Assembly (NCBI GenBank): GCA_964402685.1
Contig: CAYODE010000004.1
Span: 1 to 64,000, forward strand
Reading direction: 5' to 3'
Origin: Aestuariivita sp964402685
GTDB taxonomy: Bacteria > Pseudomonadota > Alphaproteobacteria > Rhodobacterales > Rhodobacteraceae
Length of the DNA stretch: 64,000 nucleotides
Both the position numbers and the translations under genes were made by a program. Numbering within the stretch: the first letter of the stretch is position 1; each line of letters opens with the position of its first letter. A model generated the notes under the pieces. That model searched no databases. It saw only the letters and a list, made by a program, of their open reading frames with translations, and was not told where the DNA came from. Positions 1 through 9,000 of this stretch are shown in pieces.

Positions 1-1185
1 GTGGACTACGCGGCGGCAAAGGACCATGTCCATGACGTGATCGCGCAGATTGAACCCGTTGACAGCCAGGAGCGGTTCGAAGGGTTCGGAGTGCGGGTTA
101 TCCGTGAATTCGGCGAATTTATCTCTCCGACCGAGGTGCAGGCAGGCGAGCACATTATCACCGCCCGTCGGGTTGTCATCGCGACCGGCTCTCGTCCTTT
201 TGTCCCACCGATTCCGGGCATCGAAGATGTCCCGTATGACACGAACGAAACAATTTTCGATCTGCGAGAGAAGCCAGATCATCTATTGATCGTTGGCGGG
301 GGTCCGATTGGCATGGAAATGGCTCAGGCCCATATTCGGCTGGGCAGCAAGGTGACCGTGATCGAAGGCGCCAAGGCGCTGGGTAAGGACGACCCAGAAC
401 TCGCGTCGATTGTATTGGACAGTTTGCGTGCAGAAGGTGTCGAGATTGCCGAGGATGCACTGGCGGAAAAGATTACAGGCGAAGCAGGCGCAATCGACAT
501 CCATACCAAGGATGGGCGCGTCTTTTCCGGCACACATCTGCTGATGGCTGTTGGCCGCAAATCGAATACCGAAAAGCTGAATCTAGAAGTCGCGGGCATC
601 AAGACGTCGAAGACTGGCGTTCAGGTGGATGACAGCCTGCGAACCACGAATAAACGTGTATACGCAATCGGTGATGTGGCAGGTGGGATGCAGTTTACCC
701 ATGTCGCAGGCTACCACGCGGGGGTCATAATTCGGTCGATCCTTTTTGGTCTGCCGTCAAAGGCGAAGACAGCACATATTCCTTGGGCAACCTATACTGA
801 CCCTGAGCTTGCGCAGATCGGTCTGACCGAAGCGGAGGCCCGACAGAAACATGGATCTGCTTTAGAAGTCGCGCGTTTCGATTATCACCATAACGACCGT
901 GCGATTGCCGAGCGAAAAACCAAAGGTCTGATAAAGGTGATGGTCGTCCGGGGTCGTCCGATTGGCGTGTCAATTGTCGGGCATCAAGCTGGTGAGTTGA
1001 TCAATCTTTGGGCGCTTGTGCTGGCAAACAATCTGAAGATGAGTCAAGTGGCGGCTATGGTCGCTCCTTACCCCACAATCGGGGAAGTGAACAAACGTGC
1101 AGCAGGGGCCTATTTCACGCCCCGATTGTTTGATAATCCAAAGGTAAAGCGGGTTGTGCAATTTGTTCAGCGCTGGATCCCGTGA
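1..1185 (+). CDS. FAD-dependent pyridine nucleotide-disulfide oxidoreductase, 5'-partial
   Basis: C-terminal 394 residues of a class I flavin disulfide reductase-like protein (dihydrolipoamide dehydrogenase/mercuric reductase family). The reading frame is open at the first base, so the N-terminal FAD motif and the expected redox CxxxxC lie outside the window. Visible are ATGSRPFVPPIPG, an NAD(P) Rossmann motif GGGPIGMEMAQ near residue 98, the second FAD motif YAIGDVAGG near residue 222, and the C-terminal dimerisation domain. Where lipoamide dehydrogenase has the catalytic HPT, this protein has YPTIGEV (about residue 357), which argues against a true lipoamide dehydrogenase and for the MerA-like branch. 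The substrate is unknown. The next gene starts 17 bases downstream, so the two are probably cotranscribed. Confidence 0.85.
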   Translation: MDYAAAKDHVHDVIAQIEPVDSQERFEGFGVRVIREFGEFISPTEVQAGEHIITARRVVIATGSRPFVPPIPGIEDVPYDTNETIFDLREKPDHLLIVGGGPIGMEMAQAHIRLGSKVTVIEGAKALGKDDPELASIVLDSLRAEGVEIAEDALAEKITGEAGAIDIHTKDGRVFSGTHLLMAVGRKSNTEKLNLEVAGIKTSKTGVQVDDSLRTTNKRVYAIGDVAGGMQFTHVAGYHAGVIIRSILFGLPSKAKTAHIPWATYTDPELAQIGLTEAEARQKHGSALEVARFDYHHNDRAIAERKTKGLIKVMVVRGRPIGVSIVGHQAGELINLWALVLANNLKMSQVAAMVAPYPTIGEVNKRAAGAYFTPRLFDNPKVKRVVQFVQRWIP

Positions 1186-1202
1186 GTTAAGGTAGGCGGT
1201 TC

Positions 1203-2588
1203 ATGCTCAATTCGCTGTCGGGCCGATTTCTGCTCCTTACCGTCATCTTCGTGATGCTGGCGGAGATTTTGATTTTTGTCCCGTCCATTGCGCGATTCCG
1301 GGAAGACTTCCTACTGGATCGGTTGGAGCGGGCGCAAATCGCGTCTCTTGCGCTTTTGGCCGATGACATGCTTACAAACGAGCTAGAGGCTGAGCTGCTC
1401 GAAAATGCCGAGGTGTTTAACGTTGTTCTGCGCCGGGATGAGGCGCGACAACTGGTTTTGTCCTCGCCGATTCCTCAGCCTATCGAAACGACCGTCGATT
1501 TGCGCGATCCGGGTGCGTTCGAACTGATCCGCGACGCGATGAGTCGCCTTGTAACACCACAAAGAGAAGTGATCCGTGTCATCGGTGCGCCCGTCCGCGA
1601 TGCGGGATTGCTGATCGAAGTGGCTATGGATAGCACGCCGCTCCGGATGGCTATGATAGATTACGGCATTCGTATTCTGATTTTGTCGGCCGTCATTTCG
1701 ATCTTCACTGCCGTGTTGCTCTTTATTGCGGTGCGGCTTTTGCTTGTGGTGCCGATCAAAGGGGTTGTCGGCTCAATGAAACGCTATGCGGGCGCGCCTG
1801 AAGACGCCCGTCGCATCATAATGCCCCGTGCAAGCGTGCGCGAGCTGCGTGAGGCCGAAGAAGCGCTTTACCAACTACAAACCGAACTGACCCAAGCGTT
1901 GAAACAGAAGGAGCGTCTGGCCCAACTCGGTGGCGCCGTGGCAAAAGTAAGCCACGATCTGCGGAACATTCTAACCTCCGCTCAGCTTTTTACAGATCGG
2001 ATCGAAAGTAGTGAGGACCCGTTGGTTCGTCGGATGGCGCCCAAGCTTGTGAATTCGATCCGCCGCGCGGTGTCTTTGTGCGAAAGTACGCTGGCCTTTG
2101 GCAAGGCTGAAGAACCCGCACCAACGCTGACACGGTTCCAATTGATCGACATTGTCTCTGACGTGCTCGACAGCGAGCGTTTGGCCGAGGGCAGCGAGAG
2201 CATCAGCTTTTCCGAAGACATTCCTGCAATGATGACATTGCGCGCCGATCCGGAACAGTTATTCCGCGTGGTTTCAAACCTGGTCCGCAACGCAAGACAA
2301 GCCATAGTCAACACGGGTCAACCTGGCGAGATCAACGTCAGTGCCCATGAAGATGACGATGCATGGTGGGTCGAGATCTCTGATACAGGCCCCGGTCTGC
2401 CGCCAAAGGCACGCGAGCATCTCTTTACGCCGTTTCAAGGCGGTGCGCGCAAAGGTGGCTCGGGGTTGGGCCTAGCTATCGCGGCTGAGCTGATCCGCGG
2501 TCATGGTGGCACGCTGGAGTTACGCAAAACCGATGACACGGGGACAACATTTGCGATCTGCTTGCCCAAGGGCGATGGCGCTGTTTGA
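1203..2588 (+). CDS. Membrane sensor histidine kinase
   Basis: 461-residue two-component sensor kinase. An N-terminal membrane segment (about residues 9-29) and a second one (about 155-180) flank a periplasmic sensor region of roughly 125 residues. A HAMP-like linker follows, then the dimerisation/phosphoacceptor helix with VSHDLRN (His251) and an HATPase domain with an N box (NLVRNARQA), DTGPGLP and GSGLGLAI. It should autophosphorylate His251 from ATP in response to an unidentified envelope signal. No response regulator is adjacent in the window, so it is an orphan here. The gene follows the flavoprotein by 17 bases, which suggests a joint transcript. The tRNA-Arg gene lies 58 bases downstream. 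Confidence 0.9.
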   Translation: MLNSLSGRFLLLTVIFVMLAEILIFVPSIARFREDFLLDRLERAQIASLALLADDMLTNELEAELLENAEVFNVVLRRDEARQLVLSSPIPQPIETTVDLRDPGAFELIRDAMSRLVTPQREVIRVIGAPVRDAGLLIEVAMDSTPLRMAMIDYGIRILILSAVISIFTAVLLFIAVRLLLVVPIKGVVGSMKRYAGAPEDARRIIMPRASVRELREAEEALYQLQTELTQALKQKERLAQLGGAVAKVSHDLRNILTSAQLFTDRIESSEDPLVRRMAPKLVNSIRRAVSLCESTLAFGKAEEPAPTLTRFQLIDIVSDVLDSERLAEGSESISFSEDIPAMMTLRADPEQLFRVVSNLVRNARQAIVNTGQPGEINVSAHEDDDAWWVEISDTGPGLPPKAREHLFTPFQGGARKGGSGLGLAIAAELIRGHGGTLELRKTDDTGTTFAICLPKGDGAV

Positions 2589-2646
2589 TCCCGTCAATTG
2601 AGGGGTTGCAAAGCACTGCGCCCGGGTCTACATGACGGTCCTCAGT

Positions 2647-2723
2647 GGACCGATAGCTCAGCTGGATAGAGTACTTGACTACGAATCAAGGGGTCGGGGG
2701 TTCGAATCCTCCTCGGTCCGCCA
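2647..2723 (+). tRNA. tRNA-Arg (anticodon ACG)
   Basis: 77-nt cloverleaf with the CCA encoded. The acceptor stem GGACCGA pairs with TCGGTCC and the discriminator base is G. The D arm has AGCTCAGCTGGATAGAGT, and the anticodon arm is CTTGA-CTACGAA-TCAAG with anticodon ACG. The T arm is GGGGG-TTCGAAT-CCTCC. An ACG tRNA-Arg is normally deaminated to ICG by TadA so that it reads CGU, CGC and CGA. Confidence 0.97.
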
Positions 2724-2817
2724 CTTTCCTTTCCGCTTAACCGTCAGAGTCAGACGGGTTCTGTATTTACTAACACATGTGAATATGTGCTTGCCGTGGA
2801 CTGTCGCCAGGTGTTGA

Positions 2818-2849
2818 AAGCTTGACCCGAAATTCGACGGGCCAAGCTT
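2818..2849 (-). terminator. Hairpin downstream of the flotillin gene
   Basis: Inverted repeat AAGCTTG (2818-2824) / CAAGCTT (2843-2849), extended inward by CCCG/CGGG after one A-C mismatch, with an 8-nt loop. It starts about 25 nt beyond the flotillin stop and lies between two convergent units (tRNA and flotillin), so it may stop transcription from both sides. There is no long T tract, so strength is uncertain. Confidence 0.45.
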
Positions 2850-2873
2850 GAATAACTCGATGGTTTGAACAGA

Positions 2874-4562
2874 CTATGCGTTTGGGCGGGTGTCGTCCGA
2901 CGCATCAACTTCCAGGATCGACGCCGCTTCTTTTGACACAGCCCGGCCAGTCCTGTCGGGAGTGTCTTCTTTGCCATGTGTATTTGCCGTGATAGCGCCA
3001 TTGGCCACGCCAGCGACCCCATCTTCCAGACTCATACCCAGCTCTTTACCCAACGCTTGCATCGCCGGCATCTGCAGCGCCATGCCCAGGACAGAGTCTA
3101 GGGCTTGGTTGACTGGCGTTCCGGCGGATGCTCCGGTTTCTGAGCCGCTTGGCGCCGACATTCCAGTCACTTGATGGATCTTGATCGAGTCGATTTTCTC
3201 CGCCGGTTTCACCATTTCTGCAAGGATCGCAGGCATGGCTTCCAGCTGAGCAAGCCGGATCTTCATCGCGACGATCTCGGCGCTGAGTTCGTTTTCCGAG
3301 TTCGCGATAGCCTTTTGACCTTCGGCGGTGGCAAGCAGATCGGTTTTCTTAGCTTCGGCTCGAATGCTCATTGCATCGGCATCAGCCTGAGCCTCTTCCA
3401 TGCGCGCAGCTGCCCTGTCGCTTGCCGCATCTTTTTCAGCTTCTGCGGCTAGACGAATGCCAGTTGCCTGACGCTCTGCTTCCTTCTGCGCCTCGATGAT
3501 GGCGATCTGTTTGACCCGTTCGGCTTCAGCCACGGCGCGTGTCGTCTCAATCGCTTCGGCTGCCTTCGTCGCTTCGGCCCGCGCCGAGTCTGCCGAGGCA
3601 CGCGCCTGACTTTCTTCCTCGGACTTCTTGGCAACAATGATCTGCCGCTCCTGATCCGCGACTTCTAGCTCACGTTCCTTGGCAATCTCCGCTTCCCGCA
3701 CGGCTCTTTCCTTCTGAATACGGGCTTCTTCTTTCGCCCGATCAGAGGCCTCCTGATTGCGGGCGATCTGCGCTTCCTGCTGTGCCTGCAACGTCTGGAT
3801 TTCCTCGATCTGCGCAATCTCGGCCTGCTTCTGTTCGCGTTCGATTTGATATTTGCGCTTTTCGGCCTCCATTTGCGACTGCGCGACGGACACGTCGGCT
3901 TCGGCCGCGATCTCCGCACGTTGCTTGCGGGACGTCGCAATAACAGCGGCCAGTTTTTGCATTCCGACTGCGTTAAACGCGTTGTTCTCATCCAGAGAGT
4001 CGAACGGTGTTTGGTCCAAGGCGGTTAGCGATACAGCTTCGAGTTCCAGACCGTTTTTCAACAGATCCTCAGAAATCGCATTTTGGACTTCCTGAACAAA
4101 GCTGGCGCGGTTCTCGTGCAGCTCATCCATCGTCATCTGCGCAGCGACAGCTCGCAGACCGTCCACCAGTTTACCTTCGATCATCTCGCGCAATTGCTCG
4201 ACATGAAAAGTCCGGTCACCAAGCGTTTGCGCGGCGCGGGAAATGCCGTCCTCGGTCGCGTTGACGGATACATAAAACTCAACACCCACATCGACACGCA
4301 TCCGGTCCTTGGTGATCAGAGACTGATCGCCAAGGCGGGAGACTTCCAATCGAAGTGTCTTCATGTTCACTTTCGAAATCTCATGCAAAAACGGCACGAC
4401 GATGGTGCCGCCATCCATTATGACTTTGCGCCCTCCGGATCCCGTTTTGACCAGGCTCGTTTCGCGGGTCGCCCGTTTGTAAAGGCGCGCCATGATCAGA
4501 CCGATGAAGACAAAAAGACCAATGATGGTGGCGGCAATTGTCAGTATGGGCATAAATTGCAT
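2874..4562 (-). CDS. Flotillin family (SPFH domain) protein, YqiK-like
   Basis: 562-residue flotillin, a scaffold of membrane microdomains. One N-terminal membrane anchor (about residues 6-26) is followed by an SPFH/band 7 domain and a long Ala/Glu/Gln/Arg-rich coiled coil (about 215-430). The tail contains MVKPAEKIDSIKIHQV, typical of flotillin C termini. An AGGAG sits 7 nt before the ATG, supporting this start. The length is close to E. coli YqiK. It lies 35 bases downstream of an OB-fold membrane protein resembling YqiJ, reproducing the yqiJ-yqiK pair known in other proteobacteria. NfeD-like OB-fold partners are thought to modulate flotillin assemblies; that role here is inferred from context. 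Confidence 0.92.
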   Translation of the reverse strand: MQFMPILTIAATIIGLFVFIGLIMARLYKRATRETSLVKTGSGGRKVIMDGGTIVVPFLHEISKVNMKTLRLEVSRLGDQSLITKDRMRVDVGVEFYVSVNATEDGISRAAQTLGDRTFHVEQLREMIEGKLVDGLRAVAAQMTMDELHENRASFVQEVQNAISEDLLKNGLELEAVSLTALDQTPFDSLDENNAFNAVGMQKLAAVIATSRKQRAEIAAEADVSVAQSQMEAEKRKYQIEREQKQAEIAQIEEIQTLQAQQEAQIARNQEASDRAKEEARIQKERAVREAEIAKERELEVADQERQIIVAKKSEEESQARASADSARAEATKAAEAIETTRAVAEAERVKQIAIIEAQKEAERQATGIRLAAEAEKDAASDRAAARMEEAQADADAMSIRAEAKKTDLLATAEGQKAIANSENELSAEIVAMKIRLAQLEAMPAILAEMVKPAEKIDSIKIHQVTGMSAPSGSETGASAGTPVNQALDSVLGMALQMPAMQALGKELGMSLEDGVAGVANGAITANTHGKEDTPDRTGRAVSKEAASILEVDASDDTRPNA

Positions 4563-4597
4563 AGACGTACTCCTCTGTTCGTATGAACGGGTTTGGA

Positions 4598-5299
4598 TTA
4601 AATGACGTAGAACTTGTCGCCGCGCTTGCGGATCAGCGTCACAAAGCTGCCTTCCGGAAAGACTTCATCGTCGTGAAGCGGTTCTACGCGCAGGTAATGC
4701 GTGTTGTTGTGGCGGTCTTTGATTTTAACCTCGGCAGGCTTGCCACGTGCGGCCGTGCCTTGCGTGATTGTCCCATGGCGACCACCCAGAAATCTGGCCC
4801 GGGTTGCCGTGGTTTCGGTCTTTGGCATGATCAGTGCGACCCAATTCGCGATGACGCGCGTGATCGCCAATGCCGGAACCGCTGCGAGAAGCGAGGCAAG
4901 ACCGGCCGGCAGGGGAAGCCCCAGCGTATTCATCAACACAGATTGAAGGATCAATCCCGCCAATCCGAACATCGTCAGAAACGAGATCAGCCAGATTAGA
5001 AACGGTACGTCGCGGGCGCCAATCCACGTCAGAATGCCGGACGGTGCGATTGAGTTTTGGGGGAACGCGTCCACGCTGTCGACGTCTATGGCATCAAAGT
5101 CTATGCCAGCTTCGAATTCGGCAGAAAGGTCGAAGTCGGGATCAAAGTCCGTGTCTGGGCCGTCGCTGCCAAACCCCAGCACCGTACCACCGATCAAGGC
5201 AGTCAGAAGTTCGATCACGAACAATCCTAAAACAACCGCTAAAGCAACAGAAAACGGAAGGGATTGGGCGGCCAGGAAGAGATCAATCATAGTATTCAT
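4598..5299 (-). CDS. YqiJ-like inner membrane protein with C-terminal OB fold (NfeD-like)
   Basis: 233 residues. An N-terminal hydrophobic segment is followed by an acidic Asp-rich loop (DGPDTDFDPDFDL), two or three further membrane helices (about residues 85-155), and a soluble C-terminal domain of about 70 residues with the small beta-barrel pattern (GRHGTITQGTAARGKPAEVKI...GSFVTLIRKRGDKFYVI). This is the architecture of YqiJ/NfeD-type partners of flotillins, and the flotillin gene follows on the same strand. An alternative start is Met4. The acidic loop is a lineage-variable feature whose role I cannot assign. Confidence 0.85.
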   Translation of the reverse strand: MNTMIDLFLAAQSLPFSVALAVVLGLFVIELLTALIGGTVLGFGSDGPDTDFDPDFDLSAEFEAGIDFDAIDVDSVDAFPQNSIAPSGILTWIGARDVPFLIWLISFLTMFGLAGLILQSVLMNTLGLPLPAGLASLLAAVPALAITRVIANWVALIMPKTETTATRARFLGGRHGTITQGTAARGKPAEVKIKDRHNNTHYLRVEPLHDDEVFPEGSFVTLIRKRGDKFYVI

Positions 5300-5421
5300 G
5301 TGTCTTACATATGGGTATTTCTCTCTGAATTGTTAGGTATATATTTGCAAAATCTTGGATACAGTATATCTCTATATTGAATACTTGCTTACAGATTGCT
5401 CTGCGGAATAGGCTTTTTGTC

Positions 5422-5868
5422 ATGCCAGACTTTCTCGAACGCCGACGAATGGCGCGGATGATTGATCGAACTGCCGAACGGATGGTTGATGTGACGATGC
5501 CTGAAAAGGGCTGGATTACGACAGTGCGCCGGGCGCTAGGAATGCCCGCGGAGTATGTTGCGGTGCGCAAGGGCGTCAGTAGAAACGCCGTGTATCAGGC
5601 GGAACGCAGCGAAATAGAGGGCTCTATTTCAATCAAACAGATGGAAAACCTCGCCGCTGCGATGGATGCTCGATTTGTCTATGCGATTGTACCGAACGAT
5701 CGGGTTGAAAACCTGAAGTACAAACAAGCCGTGTGTAAAGCGCGCGCAGAAATTGGCGGGGTTAAAGAGGCGGGGAATTGGCCTGCAGACACGCGGCAAG
5801 ACTGGATAGAGGATCGCGCTGCAGAATTGCTTCATGATATGCCATCAGACTTTTGGACCAAAAAGTAA
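5422..5868 (+). CDS. Mobile mystery protein A-like HTH regulator (orphan)
   Basis: 148 residues from the ATG at 5422; a TTG 15 codons upstream is possible but weaker. The layout is GWITTVRRALGMPAEYVAVRKGVSRNAV..ERSEIEGSISIKQMENLAAAMDARFVYAIVP, an Xre-type helix-turn-helix (about residues 35-90) with the hallmark A-M-D-x-x-F-V-Y-A-I-V-P ending of the mobile mystery protein A family. Such proteins are usually encoded directly upstream of a Fic-domain mobile mystery protein B. Here only about 200 noncoding bases follow before an unrelated gene, so the partner is missing. It is divergent from the yqiJ-flotillin pair, across an AT-rich 120-bp intergenic region. Confidence 0.75.
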   Translation: MPDFLERRRMARMIDRTAERMVDVTMPEKGWITTVRRALGMPAEYVAVRKGVSRNAVYQAERSEIEGSISIKQMENLAAAMDARFVYAIVPNDRVENLKYKQAVCKARAEIGGVKEAGNWPADTRQDWIEDRAAELLHDMPSDFWTKK

Positions 5869-6078
5869 TTAGTGCCTTAAGCGGTGACTGTAGACATACC
5901 CGCGTGGCTGACCGCTGTGGGTTCCCGCTCGATCCTGTTGAGACGAACTTCTTACCGGTTAAGGGCGAATAGCGAGCGACCCGGCCATCATCCATCGGTC
6001 AAGTGTGAGCACACCATCTCAAACAACTAGTTACAAGAACTAAATCCAAGCCTTTCGAGTACAACGATAATTTGGCGC

Positions 6079-9000
6079 ATGAGCACGTCAAATTCATCGC
6101 CGCCGCCTGATCCGTCTGGATCTTCATCCCTTCCCCGTGAAAGTGAAAGCGAAGACGCCAAGTCAGACGCGCGCACCGAAGGTGCGGCGGAGCAATCCTC
6201 CGCTAGTGTAACCGCGTCAAATACCCAGCCATCACAGCCTGGCGTCGTCGACGGGTCCGAGGCAGCTGACGTTGTTGACCGTGGATTTACTGACGATCCC
6301 GAGCTGGATGAGACCGATACACTCTCGAAAACGGGTACCGGATCAGATGATGATCTTATTCGTCTTAACGGTGGCGACGATACTGTTTTCGCAGGTCTGG
6401 GCTCGGATACGATAGAGGGTGGGGCAGGCCGGGATACGTATATAGTCGACAACGGCCCCTTCGTTATCGCTGATCCCGTTCTCACCTCGTTCGACGACCT
6501 CCCGGATGTATCAACGGTTGTCGATCCAGGCGGCACCTTGCTTTTCGACGGCGTAACTGCACCGATCTTGTTCAAGACACTGGAAGTCGGAGGGAGCCAG
6601 GATACAGGGTCTGAGATCCCCGCGCTTGACGGCGGAATCCTTGTCAGAGAGCCCGGAAGCGACGGGGATCCTGCCGATCTGGGCGGGTTTGCCACCGAGT
6701 TTGAAGAATCTGAACTGGGATTTTTCCTCCGGTCCCTCCCCGAAGATGGAAGGCTGTTTATAGATGAGGGGACAAATGTCAGCGGCGATCCCGTTTGGCG
6801 AGAAATCCAACAAAGCGAGATTGTCTCGGTCGGATCTGCCCCCACGCCTGGAAGCCTGAGATTATCCGCCGGAGACCGCCTCAACTGGGTCGCGGATCAA
6901 AGCGACCTGACCCTGGACCCAACGGTCACCATAGGCGGGATCAATCAACCTTTGTCTGTGTGGGAAAACCCGTCTGCGGATTTGCGGGTCGAACTTTCGG
7001 CGACGGATCTTAGGGGTGACGATGCGGCCATTGTCACGCAAGAGGGGGTCCCGGGATCAGACGGCTCGACGATCAGTGACACGATCCAGGGTGGACTTGG
7101 TATTGCGGGCCTTGGCCCGAACGTTGTCAACGATCCGACGCGTGAAGCAGAGATCAATCGCGGTTTCGGTGAGTTCGATGGTCGAAGCGAGGAGCTGACC
7201 GTACGTTTCACCGACGCCTCGGGCGATGCCCAGATCGTTGCTAACGCTCAGATTTTTATCTCTGCCATTGATCCCGCGGAGGGGGAGTTTGGCACGTTGC
7301 TCTTGTTCCGCAGCGGCGAATTGCTGGATGAGTTGACCTTCGGGCCATTCGTAGAAGGCGTCAGTGCCTTCGAGCCCGACCTCATTCTTTCCTTCGATGA
7401 CACGTTTGATACGCCGGCCTCCGGGTTCATCGACGTCTCGGGATACCTGTTTGATACGGTCATTCTGTCGGCGAGCAATAGTGGGCTGCTGCGACCGCCA
7501 GATCAAAACCCCGAAGACATCAGTGAATTTTACGTCGATGCGATTGTTGTCGATCCAGTTGCTGAACTGCCCGGCACTCAAGCGTTCGACTATTTTGTTG
7601 AGGCCCCCAACGGTCAAGCATCGTTCGATTCGCAGATTCAAATTAGCGATAGAACTGGTGAACCACTCCGACTAGTGCTTGATGACGCCACGGATACGTT
7701 TGAGGGAGGAAACGCGGTATTCACTGTCCGCTTAGAGGACGAAAAAGGTGACCCTGCGACCTCTGAGTTTGACACGGTTATTCAGCTGAGCCTCGTGGAT
7801 GGCACCGCGACCCAAGGCGACGGCATCTCAACCGGGGATTTTTCAAATGCGAATTCCGTAACTCCGACTGATCCATTGATTGACGTTACGATACCGGCAG
7901 GGGTGTCCTCGATCTCCGTTGCGGTACCTGTTCGGGACGACGGGATCGACGAAGAAAGCGAGGTCTTTTTCCTGCAGGTTGTTGACGCGACCAACCAGGA
8001 AAGCGCGGTGATCCCAACCGATATCCGCGCCGCCGCAGTCATCGGCAACTCACTTCAGGCGGATCCGGTGACAACAAGTTGGGGGATATTCACTGACAAT
8101 CTGGATTCGCCCGCGTCTTCTTTTGCCAAGGAGTTCACGCTCGGCGGTACGTTGGACGGTGAAGGACCAGAGCCAACTACGACAACTACGCTGGTTCGCC
8201 CGGCCTTTACGGAAAACGGCATCCCGATCCCCGAACAAACCATTGAACTTGGCCCGCAAACCGGCGCGGCCAGCTTGGGAGGCGATGATCTGTTTACGGA
8301 TGAGACCGATCCCAATCTCGAAATCGAAATCACACGCTTCCCAGAAATTGGCCGCCTGTTGGAAATCGATGAGCTTTCAAGAAGTAGAGTAATCACCGAA
8401 GCAAACCCGTTCGTCTCAAGCACGTCAAACATTCTCTACGAAATTCCGCGCGCAAGCTTCCGCAACAACACGGCTGATATCGATTTCGCGACTAGCCCGC
8501 TTTCGGGTGTGGATGACACCGGAACGGCCAACATCGTAGCGTCCGAAGCCGGGTCGATCGTCAACGTCCGCGAATTTAGCTTTGGGCCAACTCAAGTCGA
8601 CACAAACGGAAACGCGCTGTTTAGTCCGCTTAATGCGGGTGAGACGATGATCATGCGCTTTACCGAAGATATGAGCTTTCTGATCTTCCAAGGCGCCTTC
8701 AATGGAAACTTTCGCAATGAACCATTCGCCCAAAACTGGGCGGAGATCGTCTTTCTTAAGGATGGCGAGGTGGTTGAGGCCGGAACAATTGGATCTAATG
8801 CGCTTGCACAAGTTGCAGCAAGCAATCCTGGAGGATCCATTCCAGAGATCGACTTTCTTCCTGAAACACTTGACTTGGGCATCAACGACATTCCTCTGTT
8901 TTCTTTCTCAGGGTTTGTATTCGATGAAGTTCGGTTTACGGCTGGACCTACGGTTCCGGGTTTGATTGGGAACAGATCTGAGTTCAGTTTTTTTGATCTT

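Noticed and set aside
6027..6884. 285-codon antisense frame opposite the Hint protein
   Set aside because: Ser/Pro/Thr-rich translation typical of the complement of an acidic Asp/Gly-rich gene; no domain or ribosome site.
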